Assembly (NCBI GenBank): GCA_030867875.1
Contig: JAOWCC010001501.1
Coordinates: forward strand, 32,260,792-32,324,791
Direction of reading: 5' to 3'
Source of the DNA: Actinernus sp. WN-2022
Taxonomy: Eukaryota; Cnidaria; Anthozoa; Actiniaria; Actinernidae
Length of the DNA: 64,000 bases
Positions 1 through 12,658 of this stretch are shown here, piece by piece. The first letter of the stretch is position 1. Every line of letters starts with the position of its first letter. The translations under genes and the position numbers were made by a program. A model generated the notes under the pieces. The model was given only the letters and a program-made list of their open reading frames with translations. It was not told the DNA's origin and searched no databases.

Positions 1-158
1 ACGTGGGTAGGGCATAATAATAAAAAAACCTCTTTCTTTCTGGGAGATACTGTATAATTGACTTCATGCACCTCATACAACTAGACCATGGTCAGATGTA
101 ATATATTATTGGTTGGTTATTATTTTTTCTCAAATTTCTATTCTGTTCTCCATTACAG

Positions 159-235
159 GTTACTCAAATCCAAGCCCAGACAATGTAAAACAGCTCTTGA
201 AGGTCTTCAACCCAAGAGATAGTGACATACCGTAA
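159..235 (+). CDS. Terminal coding exon of an unidentified gene
   Basis: A pyrimidine-rich tract ending in TTACAG precedes the exon. Reading after two bases gives 24 codons (start YSNPSPDN, end PRDSDIP) and then TAA at 233-235. The other two frames stop after 9 and 20 codons. The composition looks protein-like but I do not recognise the family. A canonical AATAAA lies 166 bp downstream, so a last exon plus 3' UTR is the simplest reading. It could belong to a separate gene, or be an alternative last exon of the gene ending at 2799, since both are on the same strand and neither has its upstream exon here. Confidence 0.4.
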
Positions 236-400
236 TAAGAGCTTCAAAGAAGTAACTGATACAATGCCTACCCACACATTGATCAAATACTTTATGATGT
301 TTCAGGAAGCAATATTAAATTACATGCACCAGTTTACGGTTCGTGCACAGTTCCTATACATGTACATGTATGTGGAATCCTTTTGTAATTCATACCTAAG

Positions 401-406
401 AATAAA
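401..406 (+). promoter_or_regulatory. Candidate poly(A) signal AATAAA
   Basis: Perfect AATAAA 166 bp after the stop at 235. No other support for cleavage nearby. Confidence 0.4.
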
Positions 407-444
407 GACTGCTAAATTCAGCTAATAATTCTTCCCTTTGGTTA

Positions 445-500
445 TTACTAAGAGGATTTCAAATGAAAGTGTCTTTCATCTTCAATCTCATTGGGGGCAC
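445..500. repeat. Short dispersed repeat, inverted partner near 10.8 kb
   Basis: The stretch with AGAGGATTTCAAATGAAAG and CTTCAATCTCAT reappears in reverse complement at about 10796-10847. Between here and 700 I see nothing else. Confidence 0.5.
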
Positions 501-689
501 ACGATCAGAAATCTGAAGAAGGGTAGTCCAAAATAAAATTAATGGAATGCAAAATATCAGGGAAAACAACCTATCTTGAACAACCAAGTGGCCAAAAAAA
601 CGTGCATCTTGATGAAGTCCTACCTCCTGCCCTCCACATTTCTAATGGTGCTTCCCTTAGACACTGAAAACAATTTCTTTATGGGAGTA

Positions 690-965
690 CCCCTTCCTCC
701 ATAAAGGTGGGACATAAACTAGGGGACAATTTGTGGGACATGCTGCAGGAACATGTTGCAGTAACACAATTTTGTCCCCACGACATGTTGCAAATAATCA
801 AAGCAACACTTTTATCGCAACACTTTTATTGTGAATGGTGCAGTGCACACTATGGGTGTCGCTGCAACATGTCCCTGCGACAAGACTCACATGTAATGCA
901 CACTGCAGCATTTTTGCAGCGACATGTCCCTGCAAAATGTCCCCTGGTGTGTGTTCACCTTAAAG
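690..965. repeat. Dispersed repeat rich in GACATGT / GTTGCAG motifs
   Basis: Many repeated words such as GGGACATG, ACATGTTGCA and TGTCCC. A related block occurs at 59985-60110. An open frame across it is a by-product of repeat composition, not a gene. Confidence 0.55.
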
Positions 966-1241
966 AGTGTCTGGCTGCATTGATGTATATAATTTATACA
1001 ATGTATACAGGGCTTCTGACAGGTTGCACGGTTGTGGATCCGCACAATTTGGTCAAACCCGCACAATCCTGCACAATTCCTAAAAATCTGCAAAATCCCG
1101 CACAATTTGTTGAAAATTTTAATTAAAACAGGCATTCCTCTTGTTTACTGTGATTTTTGGAAACATTTAAGGCCATTTTCACCCCATTTACCTTCCAAAA
1201 TACGTTGAGAAATCCCTTGTTTTGTTCGAACGGCTCGAGCA

Positions 1242-1361
1242 GATGAAAAAAAAAAACAAGGCGGTCCATTCATGGCTTGCGCCAGCCTGGGCTCTAGTTT
1301 GTAAAAAAAAAAACAGCAAGGCGTTCAATCTATGGCTGTGCGCCAGCCTGGTCTCTAGTTT
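1242..1361. repeat. Two-copy 60-bp tandem duplication
   Basis: Poly-A followed by CAAGGCG, then GCGCCAGCCTGG and CTCTAGTTT, repeats with a 60-bp period. The open frame across it is not supported as a gene. From 1362 to 2616 I see no exon or structured repeat. Confidence 0.75.
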
Positions 1362-2616
1362 CTATTATATTATTTTTCATTGGTGGATTGTGGTAATTGT
1401 TTTGCAAATAGCGAATAGCGCCTCGTGGCTCAAGAACCGCGTTGATTTCAAATTGAATTTTCTCAGAATTTTCTGGGTCATTTGGGCCCATATTTTTCTC
1501 ACCAAAATTGTTTGTGATTTTATGAATTTGCCTGACACAAAAGGAAGTTCAAACTAGCTAGAGCTCATTGGCGACAACAAAACTTTATCCTGAAATAGAA
1601 AAGCGTGAAAAATCGCAAGATGACTGGCAGCACGTGGGTATGTAACGCTTGAATGATCACAACGGCGATTACCATACTGATGGCTTGATATGATCGTACA
1701 TGTACATCTTTTTTATGAATTGCCATCTGAAAAGAACGTTCATTGTTTTCTTAAAATAAGACTGGCTTACTTATTATTTAATTTTTGTATACTATGCATG
1801 TGTATGTAAATTATTTGTCTGAACAGGGAGGTGGGAGGGATGGAGACGCAACTGCATAAATAACAATACTAATTAAGCGATTTTTGCGCTCCTATGATCG
1901 TTTCGCTCTCGAGCGGAGTGTAAACAAAACTATCACATTTGAGGTCTGTTTTTGGGTCGATTTTGCGAGTTTGAAAGAAATCAATCAAAGGAATACCTTC
2001 TCTGATATCTGTTCCTTCAAATTAAAGCGATCTGGGCATTTTGGGGTCAATTTTCTGTGAGAAATGTGTACCGAAACGATAAGCGTGAAAGTATTCACAG
2101 ACTCAAGAGCTTTTCTTTACCCTACAAAAAACATACTGGTAGAGAAAAATGACCAAGTTTTGTAAACATCTATGTTATAGGTGAAGGTTATATCAGTGAT
2201 TTTACCAAATATTTTGTCCAAATCAGACAATGGTTTCATTCACAAGGAGAAAGAAATTAAAGTAAATTCCCGAATTTACATCAAATTATAATACATCACA
2301 CATTAGCATATGGGAAATAGAAACCTCTATAATTCATAGATGCAACATTCAAATCAAGAAATATTCTACTATTCACTTGAAATGGTATCGATATTATAAT
2401 TAATGTTAAACAAATTTGACCTGAAATACACTTTAACATTCATTGTAATCTTATCCATGTTTGTACATGTGACTGTTATGTACTGTAATTAATTCTATAT
2501 GGTGAAAATAACTTGACTTTACTTGCACATGCATCGCTCATCAATATAAACTACTACAGTGTTCTTTTTGTTACTGACCAGTCACTCCTTACTAAATATC
2601 ATGTTTGTATTCACAG

Positions 2617-2799
2617 CAACAAATGGACAGTCTGATGCGGACAATACGCGATACTATTCTAAGTGAAAGGTCAACAGCTCAAGCTAGATGTCTGCTCACT
2701 GAAGCTGTAGAGTTAAGAGCATCTAAATGGTTGTTAAATAAAGAAGTTGAGAGGTTTTACAGTGATGCTATGGCAGACATACTGGCCACACATAGTTAA
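2617..2799 (+). CDS. MIF4GD: C-terminal exon of a MIF4G-domain protein (MIF4GD/SLIP1-like)
   Basis: The family: MIF4GD (SLIP1) is a small HEAT-repeat adaptor that binds the histone stem-loop-binding protein and translation factors. What is seen: TTCACAG acceptor, then 60 codons beginning QQMDSLMRTIRD and ending in TAA at 2797-2799. From memory, the human protein ends with a similar block: MD.L...IRD.(F)L, then LL.E.(I/V)E(F/L)RA..W and a terminal (Y/F)YS. The exon keeps IRD, ELRASKW and FYS in the same order and spacing. It is the last helix pair of the MIF4G fold only; upstream exons are not in the window before 2617. The intron is phase 0 in this reading. Other MIF4G proteins (PAIP1, CTIF) are possible but match the tail less well. 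No AATAAA lies close downstream. Confidence 0.65.
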   Translation, partial: QQMDSLMRTIRDTILSERSTAQARCLLTEAVELRASKWLLNKEVERFYSDAMADILATHS

Positions 2800-2854
2800 G
2801 GTATGCACATGCACATTGTATGAAGCTAATAAGTCTATCAAGGCTCTTCAGGGT

Positions 2855-3145
2855 TCCCACGGTCAAGGAAAGTCGAAAAAAAAAATCAATATCAGGGAAT
2901 GGTCAGGGAAATCCCGAATTTGGTCATGGAAATCCCGAATTTCAATGAAAAGTCAGGGTATTTTTATTTTCAGGCTTCACATAGTATTACTTATTTCTTT
3001 TGGCTGTTTTGTTCAATGTTGCTGTCCCAAAATAGCGATTGAGTATTGGAAAAAATATGTGCTGGAGGTTTGTGAAAAATGGTTCTTGGTCAGTGAAATG
3101 TCAGGGAAATTCTTTTCCTGCAAATGTGTGGCAACCCTGCTCTAA
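2855..3145 (+). repeat. Dispersed repeat with GGTCAGGGAAA motif
   Basis: Repeated GGTCAGGGAA / GAAATCCCGAATTT words, typical of a low-copy-unit dispersed repeat. Open frames here are incidental. The following kilobase (3146-4257) holds only a degenerate tandem duplication around 4007-4225 (GTGACTTT, GTCAAAAGAA) and no gene. Confidence 0.5.
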
Positions 3146-4257
3146 TGCCTGGTGATATGCAAGGAAGCCCCATTATTACTCAGGCCAGGCCTTTGGCAAG
3201 TGTTTATAAAAAAAAATGTGTCTGTTTGCCGCCGATAACCAATCAGTTTAAACAGCAGCCCATTGTTCGATTCCCAACACATGACAGGATCAACCAATCA
3301 GATTCGACATCCGCCAGATTTTGGGTTGTGAAGGCAAAGCCAGCAACGCAACGGAGTGAAGATTCGGCTGATTCGGGGCTATTCTTAACCATTATTTTGC
3401 TGAAACCAAAGGTTTCTTCGAATGAAATAACAAGATGTTCAGTTATTCTAGGGCTGACAGGATTTTTAGGGGCTTCCGATGGAAAATTCTCACATATACG
3501 AAAGGTGATGTGGCAATCCAATCGCACAGTCAGTCTGGCCAGGGGAGGAGTGAAGGTTTTGGTCCAATAATCCACGGAAACTGAAAGAAAATGCCTGTAC
3601 TGCTGCATCTAAGTGCCATAGGATTGCAGTGTTGCATTGTTGATATTGTTGAAACGCTCTTCATTACCATCACACACTGTGAGGAGGTCAAATGAGGGAT
3701 TTTGATTGTTTGCAATGTTGGCTGTTTACCGCCAAGTCTTCTCCTGAAATACTCTTCAGTTTGTACAACTGGGAAGTCTTGACTAAACCAGTCAACCAAT
3801 GCCGAGCTTTACTAAGACTTCAACTCAAGAGTTGCAAAAGCTGGAAGTGAACAGTGATTGACCCTTGTCTTTGAATGCAAACGGAAATTTGAAATTATGT
3901 TTTTATATCCAATGTGCACACATAAATCTTACTTGTTCCCTACTTTTAAAATTTTATGAAGTGTAATGGTGACTGTAATTCGAAATGGAAATGAAATCGT
4001 CCGTAAGTTGAACTGTATATGTGACTTTATAGAGACCAAGAAGATAAAGTTAAAATAGTCAAAAGAATAACAGAACTCAGAAGATACAGAGAGGAATTCG
4101 ATCTGTTGACCACGAATTATACCCATAAACAGAACTGGATATGAAATACCGTATTAAAATTGAATTGGATGTGACTTTGGAAACCAAGCTAGTTGAAACT
4201 GTCAAAAGAAGAGCAGAATTTGTCGTGTAAAGCCGTAACTATAAACCGAACTGGAGA

Positions 4258-4463
4258 GTGGGGCATCAGAACGTTGCAAATGCTCCACCATGGGGCTTTG
4301 GTACGGGTGCAAATCTCTTATAAAATTCGCTATTTTGACACTCTTTCTACAAATAAATTCCCCCACCCCGCCAACTTTTCTTTGCTCCCAAATTTTCCAT
4401 CCCTGGGACAAAAACTCAGTCAAATGCCCCACTTATGTCTCCCACCCCTAGGGGATGGGCAAG
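4258..4463. repeat. Truncated copy of the 18.33 kb inverted-repeat element
   Basis: GGGGCATCAGAACGTTGCAAA is the reverse complement, with slight change, of the interior of the element at 18332-18840. Both share runs of GCCCCAC and GGGATGGG. Confidence 0.5.
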
Positions 4464-4528
4464 TTTGGTACACAGATACTGGAACTGATTAGAACAGCCA
4501 TAAATAGAATTGCTATTACCCATGGGCA

Positions 4529-4896
4529 TAACACAGAAAGTGCTCTACCCCTTATTACCCCTTATGAATCTGTTAAATATTCTCTCCGTTAATGCTATAT
4601 ACAATTTACAAGCCCTCAAATTTGCTCATAAGTGGCATAGAAATGAGTTACCTAATATATTTCAAAACTATTTTCAGTATGCTAGTGAAGTCCATTCTTA
4701 TAGTACGCGATATGCCACCAACAAAAAAATATATAAATCACGCACAAGAACCAACATTGGAAAACAGTCTGTATCATCATCAACAGTTGATCTCTGGCAA
4801 GAACTTCCCAGTCATTTAAAAAATCTCACCAATTTCACATTTCCTAAAAAAGTAAAACAATTTCTAATTCAAAAGCAATTTAAATCAAACCTTTAA
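4529..4896 (+). pseudogene. 5'-truncated LINE: C-terminal tail of a non-LTR reverse transcriptase
   Basis: The frame ends TAA at 4894-4896 and shows the usual C-terminal features of coral non-LTR ORF2: an AIYNLQALKFAHKW helix, then HSYSTRYAT, a basic RTRTNIGKQS stretch, and DLWQELPSHLKNL. The catalytic fingers and palm (including YADD) are absent, so this is a dead 5'-truncated insertion. A 3' UTR with a short hairpin and a TTG-rich tail near 5130-5152 follows. Confidence 0.8.
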
Positions 4897-4987
4897 CTGC
4901 CAATGTTTGTTATTGTATGTGTCTGTATTTTCTTGTTCTTATTTTGTTTTATTTGTGTCACTACATTAATAATGTATCTTTACATGG

Positions 4988-5028
4988 CTAGGGGCTAACT
5001 GGAAAACTTTTGTTTATTTAGCCCCTAG
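4988..5028 (+). repeat. Hairpin in the LINE 3' UTR
   Basis: CTAGGGGCTA and TAGCCCCTAG form a 10-bp stem around a 21-nt loop. A 3' hairpin ahead of a TTG-rich tail may be the recognition element for target-primed reverse transcription; that role is inferred. Confidence 0.55.
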
Positions 5029-5289
5029 ACACCTTTAATACGTATATTGTATCTTTGTCATTGACTTTTTCATATTTTGCTACTTTTTTTTCAAACAAGG
5101 AACTGTAAATATAATAGGTGTGAAGTAAAAGGATTTGTTGTTGTCGTTGTTGGGTGTGGAGGTTTATTTACCCAAGCGAACACTGTTGCCCTGAAAAATG
5201 TTGAAAAAGTCAACTTGAAAGAAAAATGTAGGACTGCATTGCATTCCTGCAAAAGGTCGATTCCATAATATATAAATTATCACAAACAT

Positions 5290-5400
5290 CGGTAGCGAAT
5301 TCATTATCTGGTCCCCTAGCACAAACCATGAATGACACAAAAATATGCTAGAACTCCATGTATTAACCTATTTATAAGTGGCCCGAGTTAAGGCCACAGC
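5290..5400 (-). repeat. Dispersed repeat, inverted copy of 12.55-12.66 kb
   Basis: Shares GACACAAAAATATGCTAGAA, CTCCATG and GGCCCGAGTTAAGGCCAC with the reverse complement of 12560-12650. This copy lacks the insertion present at 12659. The stretch 5401-6372 holds no gene or structured repeat that I can see. Confidence 0.65.
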
Positions 5401-6372
5401 AGGCAGCGTTTTAGGTACAAAAGTGGTGATCCAGCTTTCAATTCTTGATCACCATTTTATTTTCCAAAGTGCATTTTCCTCCTCATATCTTTTCTTAATG
5501 TATCTCTTCCCAGAAACAACAAAGCAATGATAAATACAAGCACTTCACAGAATTCACAGCGCATAGAAGACATCCAGTCTGGTGTGAGACATCCAGAAAA
5601 TATCACATTCGTTTGCCTGTCTGAAGAAAGTACATGTGCGTACACATCCGTGTAAAATTGTATTTATCTGGGATATTTGTTGGAACCAGCAATATTTTAT
5701 TGTCTGACTATTTCGTACTTGTAATTTTATTTTGAGTAAGATTTATTATTTGTAAGAAATTTATATCCTTTTTTGTGAGCATCGTACTGGAAGAAATGAT
5801 TTCCATTTGTCCTCGATCAGGACACCTTGTTTTGAGATTTTTTTTACTCCAGCCATTCTGATATTAGTACAATATCTCAAAATTCAGTAGATATCCCTCT
5901 TCCAAATGTAGTTGCTACTATTAGTACGTCCCTCTTTTTTGTTTGATAATGTAACTAAGATTAGTTTTTTTGTGTCCTCAGTTAAAACTGTGTGCTTTTG
6001 TGCTTTAAGCTATTTAAATCTACTTCATCGGATCACTTTACCATAGCAACATTTTTAAAATTCTGTGTTCAAAAAGGGCCCCCAAATGAAAGGGCACATA
6101 ATCAATGGTGTTTTCTTGAGACAAGACACTATATGTAACTGTAGTTTTAAACTTTTACAATTATACGAATGTAGTGATTTAGCTCAAGTCTTTTGTTGAG
6201 CTGAATCAATGATTTTTTGTAGTCTCCTTTATTATTTTTATTTACATGCCAACTTCCATTGTTCGGAGATTTAATTTATTTTAAGAACACAATTCGTGTT
6301 CTCTCCAGAGTGTGGTTCTTTGGTGTTGTGCCACTCTCCTCCGTCTTGAAATTTGAATAATAATAAAAAGCT

Positions 6373-6765
6373 TACAGTGCGACTTCTGAAACCGGTGCCA
6401 CTTAGACAACGAGAACCAATCACATCGAAGAACAAAACAGCATTCCAAGTTGCGCTTACTTGAGCCAATCAGTATCGATTACAAGAAACTTACTCGAGCT
6501 TCGATTAGGTAAAAGGCGAATATCGTGGACTAGTTCTGAAGTCAGTCTTTCGAATGAAGAAAATCGCATGGATATGCTAGGATTTATACTGTGGAATACT
6601 TTATTTTCGCCTTAAACTCTGAATTTCTAACGAGACCTGAAACAACCATGGGGGCTGATCAAAGCCAGGCACCGGCTAATCCACAGATCGAATTGGAATT
6701 TAGCTTTGCAATGTGTTTAGTTCTCGTTGTCTAAGTGGCCCTAGTTCCAGTTGTTGCACTGTAAA
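6373..6765. mobile_element. Inverted-repeat element with CAGTGC termini
   Basis: Left end TACAGTGCGACTTCTGAAAC and right end CAGTTGTTGCACTGTA are imperfect inverted repeats. Next to both sits the conserved GCCACTTAGACAACGAGAAC block, reversed at the right. The CAGTG terminus resembles hAT elements, but the flanking 8-mers are not a convincing duplication. Related sequence at 16190-16355 and at 61080-62050. Confidence 0.6.
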
Positions 6766-7148
6766 TTAATAAAGGAACAGCAATAAAGTGGTCACTGTCA
6801 GGTGTATCATTGTTTCCCTGGTTGTAATATTTTCATTGTGAACGCACAATCCCAACAAAACTTGTGAATATTAATGAACACTGCTCTGTAGAGAACACTG
6901 GTGGTGGTGTGTGAAAACCCCAATATGCCATGGCAGGTACGTGGATGATTTTATTATAAGTAGATTTGTAACGCAGGCAGACAATAAATGTGACATTAAA
7001 AACGTATATACGTGTGTTTTCCATTGATCCATAGACCTTTATGATCCAGCGGCTATCTGTTGATGCGCCCCAGGGGAATAATTTTGCTTCGATCCTTTTT
7101 TTGACGCACGTTCGCGGCGCTTTAAAACATTGGAATACCATTACAAAA

Positions 7149-7510
7149 GCTTGTTTTAACACCAGGGCCGGGAATTGAAACTCCAGGGAAGGGGTCCAAG
7201 CAAATATTTAAGAAACAGAGGGTGGGTGTGTGGATAATTTCTGAAACTACAAAATGGTTTGTGGGAAACCCTCACCCTCCCCCTCCCCCACACTTCACCT
7301 TAACCTCTAATGTTAATCATTAATAAAACGATGCATATCCAAGGGAGGGGTGGGTGGGTAGTTCCCATGCAGAAAGCGGGATTGAGCCACTGAATGCAGT
7401 CTTGTTTTAACACCGGGCCATGAACGAAAAATCCTCGGCAAAAGAAGGTGGAGTGGTCCAAATTAAAAACGTCCTGGGGGTGGGGGGAGGAAGGGGTTTC
7501 GATATTAATT
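7149..7510. repeat. Degenerate two-unit duplication, G/C-homopolymer rich
   Basis: CTTGTTTTAACACC(A)GGGCC occurs near 7150 and 7400, each followed by a GG-rich run. No coding signal. Confidence 0.4.
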
Positions 7511-7989
7511 TCTCAAACGACAACATGCAATGAGGTCTAGTATTGAGTTGGCCATTGGGCTCGAAATAAACCTTTTAACTCAGATCTACACTACCATTTG
7601 ACCTGTGATCAATAACTACAGTTATATTTGGATACATTTCACGGCCATGCAGGTTTTACAAAGGAAAACCATCAACAACGACATGAAAGCCATTGAAATT
7701 CCAAGGAGGAGGAAAGTCCTTGAACGGAACTGAAGCTCTAGGTATTGGAGGGGACCAACACCCCTCCCCCAAAAAATACAACAACCAACAACTTATCCAC
7801 GAGCTCTCCATTGGAGACCAATGTGTTCATTATTTTGCTAATTTTACTCATTTCATAGAGATGGAGAATCGGTAGCTTTATAAACAGAGGACGCCAGCAT
7901 GCAGTGTGTCAATATCTGAGATTTGGCGTTACACGGTACAAAAAGGCCGCTTCTTGGAAATATGTAAGGTTACTGGCCTGGTGATAGAT

Positions 7990-8170
7990 GTTGACTAAAA
8001 CTACACACGAGTGAACACGAGTCGAACACGAGCGAACACAAGTGAAAAACTGAAATACTGAAAAACAACTAAGCCAGAGTACCATACGTATACAGAAACG
8101 AGCTCTTCGTCCATTTATCTGGACTAAATAGTCTTTTTGAACGCAGATCAGAACTTCGTAGAAAACCTTT
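7990..8170 (-). repeat. Dispersed repeat, inverted partner at 13850-14035
   Basis: Contains CACGAGTGAACACGAG tandem words, GTATACAGAAACGAGCTC and ATCAGAACTTCGTAG. All recur in reverse complement and reverse order at 13.85-14.03 kb. Confidence 0.75.
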
Positions 8171-8695
8171 CCAAAAAGTATCGATCTGCACCGCACAACA
8201 TCATTGTAAGGCACATGGACAGGAGAATACGGGGCTGTGATGGCAACTTGGTTTACAGCCCAGACTTTACAAACACGTATTATCATCTATCGAAGGACCA
8301 CATCTTAAAAAAGAATCCCCGGCAGCTTTCGATGGGAACGTGTTTATCGCCCGTGATATTTTGAGCTCCCTTTCGACTGCCCATAAACGTCTGCTTTTTG
8401 AAACGGGTTTAAACGTTAACCCTATTTTAAATTAAGTATGTAAAGGGCAACCATTTAACAATTTTGGAGGCGTGAATGTTAGCATTTTTTCTTTCCATAA
8501 AACAAATTAGCTCCATGTCTGATCGATATTTGAATTTGGTTCATTTCATATTGATTTTTCAGTCGCAATTCACCTTCAAGACGTTAAATGGTTTACCCAA
8601 GGTTTATCCCTTAGTTTCAGTTATCGAAAAAGAAGAACAGTTATGACATTGTTTTTCGTGTACATCCTTCAGATTTGAAACACTTTAATTGGCCA

Positions 8696-9102
8696 GTAAT
8701 AAAACGAGCAGGGGACTGGGACCGAGTTTATCAGAATTACTCTAATTCTAAAATGAAGTTCATCACATGATAGAGCATGTTGAAATTAGCATGTGTGCCA
8801 AGGTTGACGTGATTCAAGTGAATTGTGTCTGTATTATAGGCAATTGAAATTTCTTTGTCCCTCCAAAATTTTACAATGAATGTATGGTTTTGGAGGGACA
8901 ACGTTAAAAAATAAGAGAGTTTGTATGGGAAAATTGACATATTTGATGCCTTCTAGCATCATCAATATTGAGCCAAAGTTCACCAAACTTTCCATACTAG
9001 CTAAGTTTGATCTGTTCTTTTGGAAAATAATTCTCACTTTGACTAGTTATTAATTTAATTAGTTTTACTGACTCGGGTCCAGTCCCCTGCTCGTTTTGTT
9101 AC
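8696..9102. mobile_element. MITE-like inverted-repeat element
   Basis: About 32-bp terminal inverted repeats: left GTAATAAAACGAGCAGGGGA, right TCCCCTGCTCGTTTTGTTAC. The interior is AT-rich without a transposase. Target-site duplication is not clear. Confidence 0.75.
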
Positions 9103-12100
9103 CGGTTAATTCAAATAGCATCCTAATGCTTGTTGAGTGATGGCGAAGTTAGCAAGAAAGAGAGAGGAAAGAGAGAGTAGCTTACTACTGCAGAGTTGCT
9201 GCTACAAGGACCTACCTCTGTTCTATGCTCTGTCACTGCGCTCCGCCGCATAGAAAATATTTATGTTGTATATTCTACATACACATCAAGCAAGGCGTGT
9301 TAGGAGGATGCCGACCAGTTATGTCAAGTTTATTGCCGTATAAACATTACATATTAATGTTAAACTAATGACGAATCGCCGGATACGAAAAACCATGTTA
9401 AAACCTCACTTTGAGGAAAAAAATATTCTGGAAACGTATACTCCAACCCAATGCGAATTCGCCGAGACCCCTGGAGGTTAAGGGTCATCAAAAGAAAAAA
9501 CTTACATGTACAAACGCGGTTAATTTAAGCCCGGATTACAGAGAAATGTCTAGAAAATTTTGGCCCGGATAACCAATCGTGTAAACTGGTTGGCGTCAAG
9601 TGAAAACTATATGTAAATACCATCTTAAATAACAACTCCAAGTCCTTAGGGAAGAGCAAGAGGTGCTAATTACGAATGCCCAACAAAAATACATTTATCC
9701 ATATGATACCCGATGGCTTAGCCCGAAAATACCATGTTCCAAATACTATGAGGATAAAACAGGTAGCCCGAAAATCCAAACTGAGAGGGTACCGCACTGA
9801 TAACACAGGTATCCCGAAACAACTAAGACGATAACGCAATGTTTATAAATTTATTATAATTGTTTTGTTAATTAAGTTATGAAGCGCTAGTGCGAACGTA
9901 GTCGATTGTTTATCTGACAAAGATAAGCTTGTATCCAATTTTGTATAGTATATCGCGAGAAGCCAGACGCCATTTGATTAGAAATTCACAGTAGCTGTAC
10001 ATGTGTGTACGATTTTTTAGCGTAATCAAAGATTGACTTGTAAAATATATATTAAAAATATCAAACTTAGTATATACTTATTATTAATCTCTACAAACAA
10101 AATCGTTCACACTGAAACTAAATAGTTCATACCAAGTCAACATTTTCCTTGATTAAGATGTAAATATTACTATTTCTAAATAAATGTCAGTCTTGTTATT
10201 TACACAATCCATTGTACATCATCAATTTCTGTGAACGGAGAGTTAAGTGAGGCTCGTGATAGTTCTTAGTGATTCTCTTTACTCCGCCGCCCAAGATTAT
10301 AGTTTCATTGATTTTAACTCAACAATTTCCAACTTCATAAATGCTTGTAGCTATAGCATGCCAACCTGTCTTTACTGAATTGCACAGCACAAGAACAAAA
10401 CTAAGCAAATGTAAGTGGAACGTATCGTATATCTTCACAAAACGAGATTACATTGGGGCAGCACCATCGCATTAGTTGTTTTTCAGTATTTTTCAGTTTT
10501 TCATGGTATTTGGATCCTAGTTTTCGGGCTACCTGTGTTATTCATATGGTATAAATATCGTTTATTTCTACATTTACCTCTGTTACAGTACTAAAGTGAA
10601 TTATAATTAATTGTGATTTGATATATACCGCTGAAATTGATATAGCACTGCTAATCTGCTAAACTAGCAATTCAACAAGCAAGACTAAGCTCTGAGTACT
10701 TCAAAAATCATCTACAAGTCTTGTTAGGGTTTGAGTTGTTATATTCGTGAGCTCCAGATATAATAAACAAGAGCCCATCTGGGCTTTCACTCGGGCCACA
10801 TGAGATTGAAGATGAAATACACTTTCATTTGAAATCCTCTTAGTAACAAGTCGTGCTTTAATTCGCCAGTGAGAACGTCATAAAAACGTCTGGTCTATTA
10901 TAATTGCTTTTATGACATGACTATGATAACGCAGGATTTGAACAACAGAATACTGGCAATTCAAGTGTGTAAATGCAATACAATGACATATTCAGACTTT
11001 GAATTTGATTGAAAATAGATCAAAAACTCGGGGAAATGTCCGGCTAAAACTGTATGAATAAATGTGAAATGAAACATAAATTTCATAGCAAGAAAAAAAT
11101 TGTAATTCCTAATGAGAAAGCTCTTCTAAGTCCGCTTCTGTTTTACAAAAACATTTGCGCTTATCGACACGAGAGTTCAGTTGACCTTTCAAATAATTTA
11201 TTCTGAGGTACGCATACTCTAAATCACAGAGATGTTAAATAAAGCGATAATTAGAAGAAAAAGTACATTAACAGACAAACTGAGAGGAAATTTATTCAAA
11301 TCAAAAAGAGTTTACTTACAGTACTTACGTAACTGAATGTTTCGTTTTGGATCTTTTGGTAGTGTTGTTGACAGCATCCCACCTTCGTGCACATATGCAC
11401 TGAATCGGAATGAAAGTCGAAGCCTACCTCGAACTTAACTTTCAGCTAACCGGTTTCCTTTCATTCCACAATGAATAATAATCTCATAAAGTAAGCCCAT
11501 AGCTTTCAATAAATTTGCCAGTGTCTGAATGAAACAGCTAGATATTTTCCAATTTCTCTCACGAGTCACGGCAGAAGACAGTCTCAAGCTACAAAACTTG
11601 AATTTTGATCCTCTTCACAGTAACGTAATTTAACGTCTCAGATATTATATATATTCCCTACTTCAGCTAGCGCTGTGCATTTCAAGTACTTTTTCCTCTC
11701 TCTTTGCTGGCAGTTCATGCTTCTTGTTTGTGTAGTTGCCCCAATGAGCCGTAACCAGAAAACGAGCACAGCATTTCAGTTGGCATACACTGAAAACATC
11801 TGCTTAACTAAGATTTGTAAAAATCTTAGCGGATCATGTAAATATTCCGCTTGGCTCAATGAGGGTTTCTGCCGTCAAAGTTCATTTTTTGTTTCAGTTT
11901 TTCCCATATTAGCAGACATGTTTAATGTCTCGAGCTCTCAATCCAGTAGAAAGACTCTGGTTATTCTGTCGTAAAACATGCCTTAATAGCTGTACAAGAC
12001 TTGACCCAAATTTAGGTTGTATTGCATAAATTGCCCACGATGGAATAGATTTCTGACAATGACTCATTGAAATTGATATCTCCTTGTCTCGCCTAGTCTG

Positions 12101-12535
12101 AGAGCTTTGAACTTTCTTATCTGAGCGCGCCTGACGAAATCTAACCTTTGATTATAATTCGATACCCGTTGATATCCAAACGTGTTTGGATATTGTATTT
12201 CGCTTACGTTTCTAAATGTACATTGGATCTGTCCAGACAGAGCTGATCGAATGTATTACGGCTCCTGGTTGTTCGTGTATTTTTATGGTCAACAAGAGCG
12301 CCAGTTGAAATATCCTGAGCCTGTTGGAAGGCTTTCGCCCTCGCGGGTCGACCATTTTGATTTACTGTATTCAATTATGTAAATAAATTAACCTGGCGAT
12401 TGTTGCGTGACCAGCACAGTGCAATCTGATTGGTGTGAATTTGACCTTTAACGCATGCGCAGAACGCTTGCTACACGGGATATATATATTTTTTTAATAA
12501 CGACTTGCATTTTAAGACTCGTTGCTGCCACAGGC
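9103..12535. other. Intergenic DNA without a supported gene
   Basis: Only small repeats: three TAGCCCGAAAA-type words at 9715-9825 with an inverted match near 10520, a 30-bp GTTTTTCAGTATTTTTCAG motif at about 10477 shared with 8.05 and 13.96 kb, and the inverted partner of 445-500 near 10.8 kb. No exon with credible splice sites was found. Confidence 0.5.
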
Positions 12536-12539
12536 AGCC

Positions 12540-12658
12540 CGAGTAACAAGAGGCCCTGAGTGGCCTTAACTCGGGCCACCTAGGAATAGGTGAATGCCCA
12601 TGCATGGAGTTCTAGCATATTTTTGTGTCATATATGAATTGTGATAGGGAAACCGGAT
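12540..12658 (+). repeat. Dispersed repeat, inverted copy of 5.29-5.40 kb
   Basis: GGCCTTAACTCGGGCCAC, TTCTAGCATATTTTTGTGTC and the sequence up to AACCGGATA match the reverse complement of 5290-5400. The copy is interrupted at 12659 by another element. Confidence 0.65.

Noticed and set aside
707..1126. 139-codon open frame
   Set aside because: Overlaps a dispersed repeat with repeated GACATGT words; no splice sites or family.
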